A stretch of 64,000 nt of DNA, from positions 34,995 to 98,994 of the forward strand of contig JAZRUG010000048.1 in the NCBI GenBank assembly GCA_045652425.1, given 5' to 3'. Of the stretch, positions 25,512-34,961 are shown one piece after another; the first letter of the stretch is position 1; each line of letters opens with the position of its first letter. The notes under the pieces were generated by a model, which saw only the letters and a list, made by a program, of their open reading frames with translations, did not search any database and was not told where the DNA came from. The stretch is from RGIG1995 sp045652425 (GTDB lineage: Bacteria > Bacillota > Clostridia > Oscillospirales > CAG-272). The translations under genes were made by a program, and so were the position numbers.

Positions 25512-27337
25512 GTCTTTTCACCCCCTAAGCAATTAGCGCCGCAAGCCGAGCATTTTTCACGGCAGTTAGGCGTCGTTTTCGACTCGTGCGCTTTTTGGTT
25601 TTCACGGAGAAGGAATTCCTTGGTTACGCCGATATCAATTATATCCCAAGGCAAAATCTCATCTTTACCAAACTCACGATTAGCATAAAATGCAGGGTCA
25701 ACACCACATTTTTCAAACACACTCATCCATTTTTCATAGTCAAAATACTCATCCCACGCATCAAACTTCAGTCCCGCTTTGTGTCCCTCAAGCATAACTT
25801 TACAGAGCTTTCTGTCGCCTCTCGCAAACACAGCCTCAAGTCTTGATACCTTCGCGTCGTGATAGTTAAACTTAACCTTTCTGTCGGTTATAGTACTTAA
25901 AATATACTGCTGTTTTTCAAGCAAGGTTTCCATATCCTCTTGCTTTTCCCATTGAAAAGCTGTAAAAGGCTTCGGTATAAAACAAGCCGCGCTTATAGTA
26001 ACCTTGGGCGACTTCCCTTTAGGTCTGTCGGGATTAGCATAGTACGTATCTACAACCCTCTTCGCTAATGCATGTATTCCGTCAAGGTCTTCTTTTTCTT
26101 CGGTAGGTAAACCCATCATAAAATAAAGTTTAACCTGTGTCTTACCCGCCTTAAATGCAACGTCGCAAGCTTTGAGCAAATCTTCTTCATAGAGATTCTT
26201 GTTTATAGCATCGCGAAGTCTTTGGGTTCCCGCCTCGGGAGCAAAGGTAATACCGCCCGTTCTTACAGTCGAAATCTTGTCCATAAGCTCTTTCGTAAAA
26301 CTGTCGGCGCGTAGACTTGGCAGAGAAAGACTAACCATATTTTCATCTGTCCATTTCAACAAATCATCGGTAAGCTGATTTATCTTTGAATAATCGCTTA
26401 TACTAAGTGAAACGAGAGATATTTCGTCATATCCCGTATTCTCAAACAGACATTTTGCCTGTTTATTCAAAACCTCGGGAGATTTTTCTCTTATGGGGCG
26501 GTAAATCATACCCGCCTGACAGAATCGGCAACCTCTTATGCAACCACGGTAAACTTCCAACATTGTTCTGTCGTGAACAGTTTCAATATATGGCATCACG
26601 AGCTTATCGGGGAAATACACATTGTCAAGGTCTTTTATAATTCTCTTGCGAATTTTTGCAGGTATATCATCATATTTCGGAGTATAAGCCTTAACCGTAC
26701 CGTCTTCATTGTAGGTAACGTCATAAAGCGAGGGAACATAAAAACCCTCAATCTTTGCCGCTTCGTGCAAGAAATCTTTTCTCGTATATGTACCGTCTTC
26801 TTTCATTTTCTGGTGGAGAGCAACGATTTCGCAAACCGCTTCTTCACCCTCACCTATAAAGAAAAGGTCAAAAAAGTCAGCAACAGGCTCTGCGTTATAC
26901 GAGCAGGGACCACCGCCGATAACTATAGGCGTACTGTCATCTCTGTCTTTTGACAAAAGGGGAATGTTCGCCAAGTCGAGCATATTCAAAACGTTTGAAT
27001 AACAAAGTTCATACTGCAAAGTAAATCCAACAAAATCAAAGTCGAGCAATTTATCTCCGCTTTCAACCGCCCATAAAGGAATATTATTTTTGCGCATTTC
27101 TTCTTCCATATCTTCCCACGGAGCGTATACTCTTTCGCACCAAACGTCTTCGATATTATTCAAAACACCATAGAGTATGCGAATACCCAAATTAGACATA
27201 CCTATCTCGTATGAATCGGGAAAACAAAAGGCAAATCTTGTTTTCACTTTAGCTTTATCTTTAAGCGTCTGCCCGTACTCACCGCCTATGTATCTACCGG
27301 GCTTCATAACTTTAGTCAATACATTTTCTAAATTCAT
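25490..27337 (-). CDS. TIGR03960 B12-binding-domain radical SAM protein
   Basis: 615 residues. The chosen start is ATG 27337 (MNLENVLTKVMKPGRYIGGE) because GGAGGA lies 5-6 bases upstream; the frame runs on to 27367 without an RBS. The N-terminal half is B12-binding-like (GIRILYGVLN and IVIGGGPCSYNAEP). The radical-SAM cluster motif is C266-x3-C270-x2-C273 in YRGCIRGCRFCQAG. A Cys-rich tail (CREKCSACGANCLGG) could bind another cluster or a metal. Operates with the overlapping DUF2344 protein; the reaction is unknown. Confidence 0.9.
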   Translation of the reverse strand: MNLENVLTKVMKPGRYIGGEYGQTLKDKAKVKTRFAFCFPDSYEIGMSNLGIRILYGVLNNIEDVWCERVYAPWEDMEEEMRKNNIPLWAVESGDKLLDFDFVGFTLQYELCYSNVLNMLDLANIPLLSKDRDDSTPIVIGGGPCSYNAEPVADFFDLFFIGEGEEAVCEIVALHQKMKEDGTYTRKDFLHEAAKIEGFYVPSLYDVTYNEDGTVKAYTPKYDDIPAKIRKRIIKDLDNVYFPDKLVMPYIETVHDRTMLEVYRGCIRGCRFCQAGMIYRPIREKSPEVLNKQAKCLFENTGYDEISLVSLSISDYSKINQLTDDLLKWTDENMVSLSLPSLRADSFTKELMDKISTVRTGGITFAPEAGTQRLRDAINKNLYEEDLLKACDVAFKAGKTQVKLYFMMGLPTEEKEDLDGIHALAKRVVDTYYANPDRPKGKSPKVTISAACFIPKPFTAFQWEKQEDMETLLEKQQYILSTITDRKVKFNYHDAKVSRLEAVFARGDRKLCKVMLEGHKAGLKFDAWDEYFDYEKWMSVFEKCGVDPAFYANREFGKDEILPWDIIDIGVTKEFLLRENQKAHESKTTPNCREKCSACGANCLGGEKTWCNQKH

Positions 27338-27371
27338 TTTTTCCTCCGAAAAAACACACATTCGCAAAATC

Positions 27372-27394
27372 GGGAGGGAATAATCTTCCCTCCC
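27372..27394 (-). terminator. Hairpin after the P-type-ATPase-like gene
   Basis: GGGAGGGAA (27372-27380), 5-base loop, TTCCCTCCC (27386-27394). On the minus strand it comes after the stop of the 903-residue gene and before the radical-SAM gene. The U tract is modest, so partial read-through is likely. Confidence 0.6.
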
Positions 27395-27400
27395 ACTGTT

Positions 27401-30112
27401 TTATACATAAAATTTTGAAATCAAGTATACGGGAACCATCCAGAACAACTGATAAAGTACAACGTATAATGAGGGAATTGCAGTTATCTTTCCAAATACA
27501 AGCAAGAACGCCATAAGCAACACACTAAACGCAACAGACAGAATCTTAACTGCAACGTTCGTTCTGTTCGCATAGAGAACCTTGGAACAAAGCACAAACG
27601 CATTAAGCAACGATCTCGGACCACTCTTTGATACGATACCGCTATCAGCCTCATCTTGAGGTACAGATGCCTCTTCAAGAGTCTTGCAACGCAAAATTCT
27701 TACGGGATATTTGGTTATCTTAACCTTACTTCCAAGAAGCTTGTCATCAACGTTAGGATCAAATGTTTTAATACCGATACAAATTCCGGCCTTATAAAGT
27801 CTTCTTAAAGCAAATTCAAAATCGGGATCAATCGTATACTGAACGTACATTTTTGCAGAAACAACGTCATCGCAAACCATATGCATTATACTTGCTTCAC
27901 CGCTTGTTTCAAGCATATCATCATCGGACTCGACCATAGGCATATAACCCTTTTCGAGAATGTAAGATGTCTTTCCGACAAAAACGTGCTGACCGTCTAT
28001 AAGCGCTTCTATACCTTCTTTTGCAATTTCAATTATTTCAACGTTATCGGAATTTCCGAGTTCATGAGTTGCAGTATCAAAAACGTCTGCCAAAGGACCG
28101 CCTATAAACTTAAATATACTTGCGGAATTATAGAGAATCTTATCGATTCTGCTGTCACCGTAAACCTTAATACTCTTAACCTTTACACCGTAAGAGGGGA
28201 ATACGTCTTTATCATCAAATGAAAGTGTATTTGCACGTGAATATTCATCTAATGATACGTTACCGATAATAGCACTGTCGTCATCAAACGCCTTCTTTGA
28301 TGCTCTGTAGAAAGGCAAACTGAATGCTAATATAGAGCAACACGGAACAGAGATAATAAAAGCAAGATAACCAAACGAAAATGCCGACTTAACGTCATGA
28401 ACAACGGTAGAGAGAATAAAAAATATCAGTCCCAAAGCAACCGAAGCAGAAAGAAGAATCGTAATGATCGAATTGGTCTTTGAATATGAATTCATTCTGT
28501 TATAGAAGCCTTTAACAAAAGAAGTCTTGCCAATTCTGAACATCGAAATATCATCTTCTTCAGACAAATATTCGCCAAACGCTTCATTTTCAAGCCCTGC
28601 ACTCTCATTCTCAACTGTAGTTATGGTGTACTTAATACGCTTTGATGAAACTATGTTAAAGCTATATATTTCTCTTCTGAGATTAAAGAAATCGCAAATA
28701 AGGGTAATAAAGATACAAAGGATAGCCGGGAATACGTAAAGGGCAACCGAAGGATCTGTTTCGGATATGAAACACTGCGCTATATGATATACAGCCGAAG
28801 TAATTGCAACGACTGCAGTTATGCTTTCGGGCAACGGCTGCAATGCCAACAAAGCTTTGAGTCCCTTGTATATTTCATCCCAAGCTATAGCACCGGCAAG
28901 TACCAACAACTGAAGACTTGCAAGCATATAAACTACGGGATAATTCTGCTGATTCAAAGCACCGGGAAGAACTCCGCCGAAACCGGTTATGTTCTCAAGA
29001 ATCAAAGCAACAACCAAAAGGGCAAAACAACCTACAATTTTCAAAAGACCAAACTTATGTTCACGTCTGTATGAAGCAAATATCTCTTTCTTTTGGGAAG
29101 GATCAATAAACTCTTCTTCAATCTTAACGTTCTTAACGTCTTTCTTTTCAGCCTTGAGATATTCCTGAACGTCAATATCAAGTTGAGTTTCTATCTTTTG
29201 CGCTTCTTCCTCACCGAACTTTTCTTTAAGTTCATTTTCGTCGCCGAAAGCTGAAGCTATCCAAAGATCCGTCTGGTCATATTCTTCATTTTTTTCTTCG
29301 GGGGCAGAAAGAACGTTTTCTTCGGGTACATTTGATATATCGTTTATAACTTCTTCGGGGTTATCAATATGCTCTCTGTCGAAAATAAAAGCTTCTGCTT
29401 CTTCGATACTCTTTTGAAGATCCTCTTCCGTCATACTAAAAGTCAACTGTTCTGCTTCAGCAACCGCAGGAGATTCGCTTTCACCAAAGAGTTTTTCATT
29501 CTTCTTGGATTTCTTTCCCTTTTTTATATCTTTGGGATCAAACACATTTGTCTTATCCGCTGATTTTTCAATAACAACAGAGTATTCTTTTTCAGCAACA
29601 TTCTCTTCTTCGGCAACGTTCTCTTCTTCAGAAACACTCTCTTCGGCTTGAATCTTTTCTGCAATATCCTTTGCAGCTTTTGCAACAATAAGATTCTCCC
29701 CGGTTTCATCAAATATCGGCTCTTCTTTTGTCTCCTCTTTTTCTTCATTACGCATAGCCGCAATAATGCTCTTTATAGAGTCAGTAACAGAAGGCTTTTT
29801 CTCCTTTTTTGGCGGTTGTATGGACTCTGCCACCTTTTCAAGTGAAAAATCTTCTTTTATATCTTCAACTTCAGGTTCTTCGCGCTTAAAAACCTCTTCA
29901 ATTTTTTCCGCAAAAGACTCATTAGACTGTACGTCTTCTGTTTTTTCAGCATTATCCGCCTCGAAAACATCCTCGCCCTGAAGGTTCGGATTTTGCTTTA
30001 AATTGGACTTGAGCCTTTTTATAAGCTCATCTGCCGTTATGGGCGTAACATCTTCCATAGCGTCATTTTCCGGAGTATTCAATTCAGCGCCGTTAATCTT
30101 TTCGTTATCCAT
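27401..30112 (-). CDS. Degenerate P-type-ATPase-like membrane protein with long acidic N-terminus
   Basis: 903 residues. Residues 1-345 are soluble, acidic and low-complexity (many Glu/Lys; repeats like SEEENVAEEENVAEKE). From about 352 there are membrane segments at about 355-372, 393-411, 431-448, 457-474, 548-570 and 579-602. These are followed by a soluble domain (about 603-840), and then two helices (about 852-874 and 879-900). The layout copies P1B-type ATPases, but signatures are lost: PCC (590-592) at the CPC position, SFDDKDVFP (631-639) where the phosphorylation site DKTGTLT should be, KTFDP (782-786) where TGD is expected, while the nucleotide-domain-like IDGQHVFVGK (705-714) survives. 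It is probably not an active pump. Function unknown. It is co-directional with rlmB, 45 bases away. Confidence 0.7.
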   Translation of the reverse strand: MDNEKINGAELNTPENDAMEDVTPITADELIKRLKSNLKQNPNLQGEDVFEADNAEKTEDVQSNESFAEKIEEVFKREEPEVEDIKEDFSLEKVAESIQPPKKEKKPSVTDSIKSIIAAMRNEEKEETKEEPIFDETGENLIVAKAAKDIAEKIQAEESVSEEENVAEEENVAEKEYSVVIEKSADKTNVFDPKDIKKGKKSKKNEKLFGESESPAVAEAEQLTFSMTEEDLQKSIEEAEAFIFDREHIDNPEEVINDISNVPEENVLSAPEEKNEEYDQTDLWIASAFGDENELKEKFGEEEAQKIETQLDIDVQEYLKAEKKDVKNVKIEEEFIDPSQKKEIFASYRREHKFGLLKIVGCFALLVVALILENITGFGGVLPGALNQQNYPVVYMLASLQLLVLAGAIAWDEIYKGLKALLALQPLPESITAVVAITSAVYHIAQCFISETDPSVALYVFPAILCIFITLICDFFNLRREIYSFNIVSSKRIKYTITTVENESAGLENEAFGEYLSEEDDISMFRIGKTSFVKGFYNRMNSYSKTNSIITILLSASVALGLIFFILSTVVHDVKSAFSFGYLAFIISVPCCSILAFSLPFYRASKKAFDDDSAIIGNVSLDEYSRANTLSFDDKDVFPSYGVKVKSIKVYGDSRIDKILYNSASIFKFIGGPLADVFDTATHELGNSDNVEIIEIAKEGIEALIDGQHVFVGKTSYILEKGYMPMVESDDDMLETSGEASIMHMVCDDVVSAKMYVQYTIDPDFEFALRRLYKAGICIGIKTFDPNVDDKLLGSKVKITKYPVRILRCKTLEEASVPQDEADSGIVSKSGPRSLLNAFVLCSKVLYANRTNVAVKILSVAFSVLLMAFLLVFGKITAIPSLYVVLYQLFWMVPVYLISKFYV

Positions 30113-30157
30113 TTTCCCCTTACCCCTATATCTGATTTTTCATTTAAGCCAAAAGAA

Positions 30158-30943
30158 TTATTTATTACGCTGTCTTGCCGCCTCGCACAGTATTACCGCG
30201 CCCGCTGCCGCAACGTTAAAGGAATTAACTTTACCGTACATAGGTATTGAAAGAATAAAATCGCACTTATCAAGCAATAGCTTTGCTACGCCTTTGCCCT
30301 CACTTCCCAAAACTATTGCCGCACCGCAAGTCAAGTCTTGTTCGTAGAACTTCTCTCCGCCTGCTTCCGCGGCGAAAATCCAAAGCCCTTTTTCTTTTAG
30401 TTCGTCAACAGTCATAGCAAGGTTGGTAACCTTTGCTATTCTCATATGTTCCAACGCCCCCGCCGACGCCTTTGAAACTATCTGCGTCAGCATAGCGCCT
30501 TTTCTTTTTGGTATTATTAACCCGTGAGCACCCGCACATTCAGCCGCCCTGATAAGCGCACCTAAATTGTGTGGATCTTCTATCCTGTCAGCGATTACAA
30601 TAAGAGGCTTTTCGCCTTTGCTTTCGGCAAAGCTTATTATATCATCGACCGTACAATACTCTTTTTCTGCCGCAAACGCCGCAATACCTTGATGGTTAAC
30701 ACCGCCGGATATACGGTCAAGTTTAGCCTTTTCGCATTCAACTACGGGAATCGACCGACTTCTTGCCTCTGCAATCAAACTGGTTATAGAACCTGTCCTT
30801 TCGCCCTTTTGAACAAATATTTTGTCTATATCTCTTTCTGACGCAAGCAATTCTCTTACCGAGTTTCTGCCGGCAGTTATGTTTGCGCTGTCTTCATACT
30901 GTTCCGTCTCTTTTTCGCGACGGAACTTTCTTTCGTTTTTCAT
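30158..30943 (-). CDS. rlmB: 23S rRNA (guanosine-2'-O-)-methyltransferase RlmB (SpoU/TrmH family)
   Basis: 261 residues. A small substrate-binding domain (ITAGRNSVRELLAS, about 23-100) is followed by the SPOUT knot domain: DRIEDPHNLGALIRAAECAG (motif 1), IVLGSEGKGVAKLL (motif 2) and SIPMYGKVNSFNVAAAGAVI (motif 3). RlmB methylates the ribose of G2251 in the peptidyl-transferase loop of 23S rRNA. Its position near a sigH-like gene fits the usual Firmicutes order rlmB-(yacP)-sigH, although yacP is not seen here. Confidence 0.9.
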   Translation of the reverse strand: MKNERKFRREKETEQYEDSANITAGRNSVRELLASERDIDKIFVQKGERTGSITSLIAEARSRSIPVVECEKAKLDRISGGVNHQGIAAFAAEKEYCTVDDIISFAESKGEKPLIVIADRIEDPHNLGALIRAAECAGAHGLIIPKRKGAMLTQIVSKASAGALEHMRIAKVTNLAMTVDELKEKGLWIFAAEAGGEKFYEQDLTCGAAIVLGSEGKGVAKLLLDKCDFILSIPMYGKVNSFNVAAAGAVILCEAARQRNK

Positions 30944-31104
30944 CTATTAATGCCTCGTCTGCACAATTATATATAATACACCTAATTATACATATAGACA
31001 TTATAACACAAAACACTTCATTTGTACATATTTTTTTTGCATTTTACACATTTTTTTCAAAAAACTTTTCTACACTCCAATTTTTCATAAAAAAAGTGCA
31101 AAAA

Positions 31105-31140
31105 CACGAAAAAAAGCTACACAAAAAAGTGTAGCTTTTA
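31105..31140 (-). terminator. Terminator of the zinc-ribbon gene
   Basis: On the minus strand AAGCTACAC, loop TTTTTT, GTGTAGCTT and a long T run, about 40 bases after the stop at 31180. The rest of the gap to rlmB is AT-rich without a gene. Confidence 0.8.
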
Positions 31141-31179
31141 AACTGACATATAAATCTTTTTATGTAAACAAAAATCGAC

Positions 31180-31458
31180 TTACTGCTGATCCTTCATAGC
31201 TGCAAAACATTCGCTGCAGTATACGGGTCTGTCATTGCTGGGCTGGAAAGGAACTTTGGCTTCTTTTCCACAGTTTGCGCAAGTTGTTGTGAACATTTCT
31301 CTGTTAGCCTTTGTAGCTTGTTTTCTTGCATCACGACAAGCCTTACATCTCTGAGGCTCGTTTTGGAATCCTCTTTCAGCGTAGAACTCCTGTTCACCTG
31401 CTGTAAATACGAACTCCTGTCCACATTCTTTGCAAACTAATTTCTTGTCTTCGTACAT
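31180..31458 (-). CDS. Small zinc-ribbon protein (two CxxC pairs)
   Basis: 92 residues. Four CxxC knuckles: CKEC (9-12), CKAC (38-41), CANC (60-63) and CSEC (80-83). The blocks LVCKECGQEFVFTAGEQEFY and AERGFQNEPQRCKACRDARK match the zf-trcl/CxxC-x-CxxC family of small zinc-ribbon proteins common in Clostridia. Probably binds two zinc ions. The function is unknown; nucleic-acid or translation-related roles are guesses. RBS GAGGG is well placed and a terminator follows. Confidence 0.85.
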   Translation of the reverse strand: MYEDKKLVCKECGQEFVFTAGEQEFYAERGFQNEPQRCKACRDARKQATKANREMFTTTCANCGKEAKVPFQPSNDRPVYCSECFAAMKDQQ

Positions 31459-31523
31459 TGTTTTTCCCTCGCTTTAAATTAGGATAAATTATATGTATTC
31501 TCTTTTCAGAGTTAATACCATCT

Positions 31524-32075
31524 TTATAAATCGCGCATACCCTTCAACTTATTCTTTATCCGATACAACGCGTTATCAACCGTCTTAACCGACCTACCAA
31601 GAGTTTCGGCAATCTCTTTATACGATTTATTTTGAATATAAAGACGAAAAACCGAGTACTCAAAACCACTCAAAAGTTCTTCGATTCTTTTTTCCATCTG
31701 AGAAGCAACATCTTCATCAAAAAACGAATACACAGGATCTGTATACCCCTTACGCTTTTCTTCACCTTTCTCGGTATTCTTCGCCTTTTTCGACGCAGTT
31801 CTGAGAAGTGAAACGAGTCTGTTCCTCACGCATATTTTCGCGTACAACCCAAAGGTTACTTCATCCGACGGTTTATAAGTCTGAACCGCAGAATAAAACC
31901 CCAAAGTCGCCTCTTGAATAAAATCATCTTCCGTAAAGAGAACGTTACCGCATTTGGCGGCGTATGTCTTTCCCGAACTCTCTATCAACGGCTTGTACAT
32001 CACGGTCAAATCAGCAAACGAATTCTCATCTCCCGACCGCGCAAGTTCTATAAGTGTTAGTAAATTATTATCCAC
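31524..32075 (-). CDS. sigH: RNA polymerase sigma factor, SigH-like
   Basis: 183 residues, GTG start. Region 2: FTEDDFIQEATLGFYSAVQT (about 47-66) and FGLYAKICVRNRLVSLLR. Region 4: FRLYIQNKSYKEIAETLG and RSVKTVDNALYRIKNKL, the latter very close to the SigH signature K-S-I-D-N-A-L-x-R-x-K. SigH starts early sporulation and post-exponential genes. The location two genes from rlmB agrees with the Firmicutes rlmB-sigH neighbourhood. It carries its own consensus promoter. An alternative is a related sigma factor of the same branch. Confidence 0.75.
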   Translation of the reverse strand: MDNNLLTLIELARSGDENSFADLTVMYKPLIESSGKTYAAKCGNVLFTEDDFIQEATLGFYSAVQTYKPSDEVTFGLYAKICVRNRLVSLLRTASKKAKNTEKGEEKRKGYTDPVYSFFDEDVASQMEKRIEELLSGFEYSVFRLYIQNKSYKEIAETLGRSVKTVDNALYRIKNKLKGMRDL

Positions 32076-32108
32076 TAATTGCCTCTAATCCTACAGATAC
32101 ATATTGAC

Positions 32109-32136
32109 ATTATACCACTAAATGTAAATTTGTCAA
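32109..32136 (-). promoter_or_regulatory. Full-consensus promoter of the sigH-like gene
   Basis: On the minus strand TTGACA (32136-32131), a 16-bp spacer and TATAAT (32114-32109): both hexamers are perfect. Expression by the main sigma factor is expected. Confidence 0.8.
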
Positions 32137-32220
32137 TAGTTTTTTAACAAATTTATTCCAAATAAGATTTAATATTAGTGAAAATTGTACAAAGTTTCGT
32201 AATATTCTACAGAAATTCAC

Positions 32221-32754
32221 TTAATCCAACAAATAATCCACTTCGCCGGAAAGAAGCGCCAATATACCTCTGTATATATGTTCCGGGCGCGAATCGAAGT
32301 TGTACACCATTCTGTCAACCTGCTTTTGATTATCTAAAATACATTTCAATTCCATCAACTCAACGCCATCATCTATAATAGTACATTTCAACTCATATCT
32401 TCCCCGCGATAACGCTTTCACGTCGGTGGATATTTTACTCCCCTTCTTCTTGAACGCAATCAATCTTAATGCACTCTTCATCGCGCGTTCCTTAACGCTT
32501 GCAAGAAGACGTCCGTTAAGCGTCACAGCAATATGCTTACCCTTTTCGGTTATCTCTAACCTTTGAGCCTCGCTCTTTTCTTTTCGAATATTGCCGTTCG
32601 CCAATAATTCACCATAGGCTTCAATAAAATCAAAACTCGTTATAAATCCGTCTTGAACCGCCATATCGTGTAAATCATCATACGACAAAGGGTACCCTAT
32701 GCTATTTAAAATATATAAAATAAAAATTTGTATATCGTCTCTGTCTGACAACAT
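32221..32754 (-). CDS. DUF4364 family protein
   Basis: 177 residues. Family marks: the opening IQIFILYILNSIGYPLSYDDLHDMAVQDGFI and LEITEKGKHIAV. The N-terminal about 85 residues look like a winged-helix domain of PadR/MarR shape, so it may bind DNA; the C-terminal half is a beta-rich domain of unknown role. A strong GAGGT ribosome site lies before the ATG. It is transcribed in the direction of sigH and separated from it by the sigH promoter. Confidence 0.8.
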   Translation of the reverse strand: MLSDRDDIQIFILYILNSIGYPLSYDDLHDMAVQDGFITSFDFIEAYGELLANGNIRKEKSEAQRLEITEKGKHIAVTLNGRLLASVKERAMKSALRLIAFKKKGSKISTDVKALSRGRYELKCTIIDDGVELMELKCILDNQKQVDRMVYNFDSRPEHIYRGILALLSGEVDYLLD

Positions 32755-32777
32755 ATTATTACCTCAGTCTAACCATA

Positions 32778-32808
32778 AACAGCCGGAGACATAGTAGCTC
32801 CGGCTGTT
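32778..32808 (-). terminator. Terminator of the peptide-binding lipoprotein gene
   Basis: AACAGCCGGAG (32778-32788), 9-base loop, CTCCGGCTGTT (32798-32808): an 11-bp perfect stem just after the stop at 32822 (minus strand). The tail is only moderately U-rich. Confidence 0.7.
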
Positions 32809-32821
32809 AAATATTCAAAAA

Positions 32822-34576
32822 TTACTGTTCTTCTTTTGCCAATTCTTCTACGTTTGTATAAGCTTCGTAATTCTTAAGCTTTGCCTTCGTCATTATAGGA
32901 CAACCGTAGTAATCGAACGAGAATCCGCTAAACGCCTTATTAGAAACGTATGCATTCTGCAACGTTACAAGAGGCATTACGGGCATATCCTTGAGAAGAA
33001 TTTCTTCTGCTTCATGAAGATACTTCGTCTTAACAGCTCTGTCAAGTTTTTCATTAAATGCAGCATCTATTTTTGCATTGTATTCTTCGCTGTTGTAACC
33101 TGTTACACCGGGTTTAATGTCCCATCCGCCTTCTTCGGGATGTGCAAGGTCAAGTGCCGTTCCTGCATAACCCAAAGCAAAACCTGCGAGCGTAGCAAAT
33201 GCATCCGTAGAGAACATCTGAAGATCAATTGCCGCTACGTCAAAATCACCCGCCATAAATGCCTGTTCAAACAAGTCAACGTATACTTCATACTCGTTTG
33301 CAGTTACCTTCTTTTCAGCTTCAAGTTTCTTAATCTTAACATCAAAACCAAGCTGCTTCCAAACGTCCTTTGCATAATCTGCAATAGCAACGTCAACGTC
33401 ATTATTTCTTACGATAATGGTAAATGACTTCTCTTCAAGAGTTACACCTTTAAGAAGAGCTTTTGCTCCTTCAATGTCGCCGGTCGTCTTGATAAGATCG
33501 CCGCCTTCTTCTCTGAAGCTGTTCTTTCTTGAGGTATCAAACACGCCGTCGGTAATAAGACCGGTTGCCGCTTCTGCAAATACAACCAAATCAGCAATAG
33601 CTTCTCTGTCGAGAGCCATCGAAAGTGCCTGTCTCACCTTGGCATCTGCAAATATCTTATTATTCGTATTGAAGTAGTAGGTGTGAACGTTCTGCATATC
33701 TACAGTCTTAACGCTCGACTTCCACTCACCTCTTGACTCAAGTGCAATTTCGGAGTTGTAGAATACATCGCCGTTCTTGTATGCAGCAATCTGTTCGTTT
33801 GCATCTACTCTAAGGTCAATGTACAAACGGTAAGGCTTTACAATCTTATCTTCAGCATCCTTCTCAATGTTACGGAAGTAATAAGCGTTACGCTGAAGAG
33901 CCATCTTTTCGCCGGGACTAAATGAACGAACAGCGAATGGACCGTTACTTACCATAATTGCAACGTTGGAAGCCCACTGTTCTGCCTTGCCGAGAATATC
34001 CTCACGAAGCGGAACAAGCAAGGGAGATGCAAGATTTTCTATAAACAAATCGTAGTTTATAGGTCCGTCAAAATAAATCTCAAAAGTCTTCGTATCAAGA
34101 GAATACAAACCTACGTCATCAGGTGAGCAATCGCCGTTCTTGTAGTTCTTAGCATTCTTAATATCAAACAACATAGGAGCAGCGCTGCATGAGAATTCAG
34201 GATCAAGAATTCTCTTCCAAGCAAAAATAACGTCATCAACAGCTACTTCTCTGCCGTCACTCCAGCCTGTCTTGTTTATAGTAACTTCCATCTTATAGAT
34301 GTTGTTTTCTTCATCCTCAACGATTTTGTAATCCTTACAAAGCGCCTTTTCAACTTTTCCCTTTGCGTTAATAGTGAAAAGTCCTTCATAAACCATACCC
34401 ATAATCTTTGTTGCCGCTTCATCAATATGCGCATAGATTGGGTCAAAGTTATAAATGTTGGATGTCATATAGGTTCTGATAATAGCACCCTTGTCTTCTT
34501 CGTCTTTCTTGCCGCATCCAGCCATAACAGAAACGACCATCACAAGGCATAATAAAAGTGCCAATAATCTTTTCAT
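32822..34576 (-). CDS. Peptide/solute-binding lipoprotein (SBP family 5)
   Basis: 584 residues. Lipobox VMAGC with Cys21. Family 5 (OppA/DppA-type) features: YEGLFTINAKGKVEKALCKD, KTGWSDGREVAVDDVIFAWK, VRQALSMALDREAIADLV and the C-terminal EEILLKDMPVMPL stretch. It would hold peptides or another solute outside the membrane for an ABC importer, but no permease or ATPase gene is adjacent. It is an orphan binding protein here, so the partner transporter must be encoded elsewhere, or it serves in sensing. Confidence 0.9.
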   Translation of the reverse strand: MKRLLALLLCLVMVVSVMAGCGKKDEEDKGAIIRTYMTSNIYNFDPIYAHIDEAATKIMGMVYEGLFTINAKGKVEKALCKDYKIVEDEENNIYKMEVTINKTGWSDGREVAVDDVIFAWKRILDPEFSCSAAPMLFDIKNAKNYKNGDCSPDDVGLYSLDTKTFEIYFDGPINYDLFIENLASPLLVPLREDILGKAEQWASNVAIMVSNGPFAVRSFSPGEKMALQRNAYYFRNIEKDAEDKIVKPYRLYIDLRVDANEQIAAYKNGDVFYNSEIALESRGEWKSSVKTVDMQNVHTYYFNTNNKIFADAKVRQALSMALDREAIADLVVFAEAATGLITDGVFDTSRKNSFREEGGDLIKTTGDIEGAKALLKGVTLEEKSFTIIVRNNDVDVAIADYAKDVWKQLGFDVKIKKLEAEKKVTANEYEVYVDLFEQAFMAGDFDVAAIDLQMFSTDAFATLAGFALGYAGTALDLAHPEEGGWDIKPGVTGYNSEEYNAKIDAAFNEKLDRAVKTKYLHEAEEILLKDMPVMPLVTLQNAYVSNKAFSGFSFDYYGCPIMTKAKLKNYEAYTNVEELAKEEQ

Positions 34577-34961
34577 TAGGTGAGCCCCCTCATAAGAATT
34601 AAAATTTGTAGTAAATATAATTTGTTTGCGTATTTTCTTTAGTTTTATTCAAAAAAGAAATTTTAATTTCCTTATTTGCACAACACAAAAAAGCATACTA
34701 AAACACCATATAATTTTAACATATTTTTATGTTTTAATCAACGGTATTCTGCACGTTTTTAAAGTTTTAGCCATTTGCACAATTACTCAAATTGTTTTTG
34801 GCTATTTCGCACAACAATTTATTATTATCTGTTTCATTATAATATATAAAACCAAAACTTTCAAGAGTAATTTCAAAGAGTTTTAGATTTTTTTACATAT
34901 TTTTTGAATTCTTGCAAATAATTAAACAAAACAACTCCAATTTATTAAGGAAAAAAGCACT
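34577..34961. other. AT-rich divergent intergenic region, no gene seen
   Basis: A 385-base gap between the minus-strand binding-protein gene and plus-strand gpr. It is very AT-rich with T runs. No convincing promoter pair, hairpin or reading frame was found. A forespore sigma-G promoter for gpr is expected here but I could not point to one. Confidence 0.5.
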
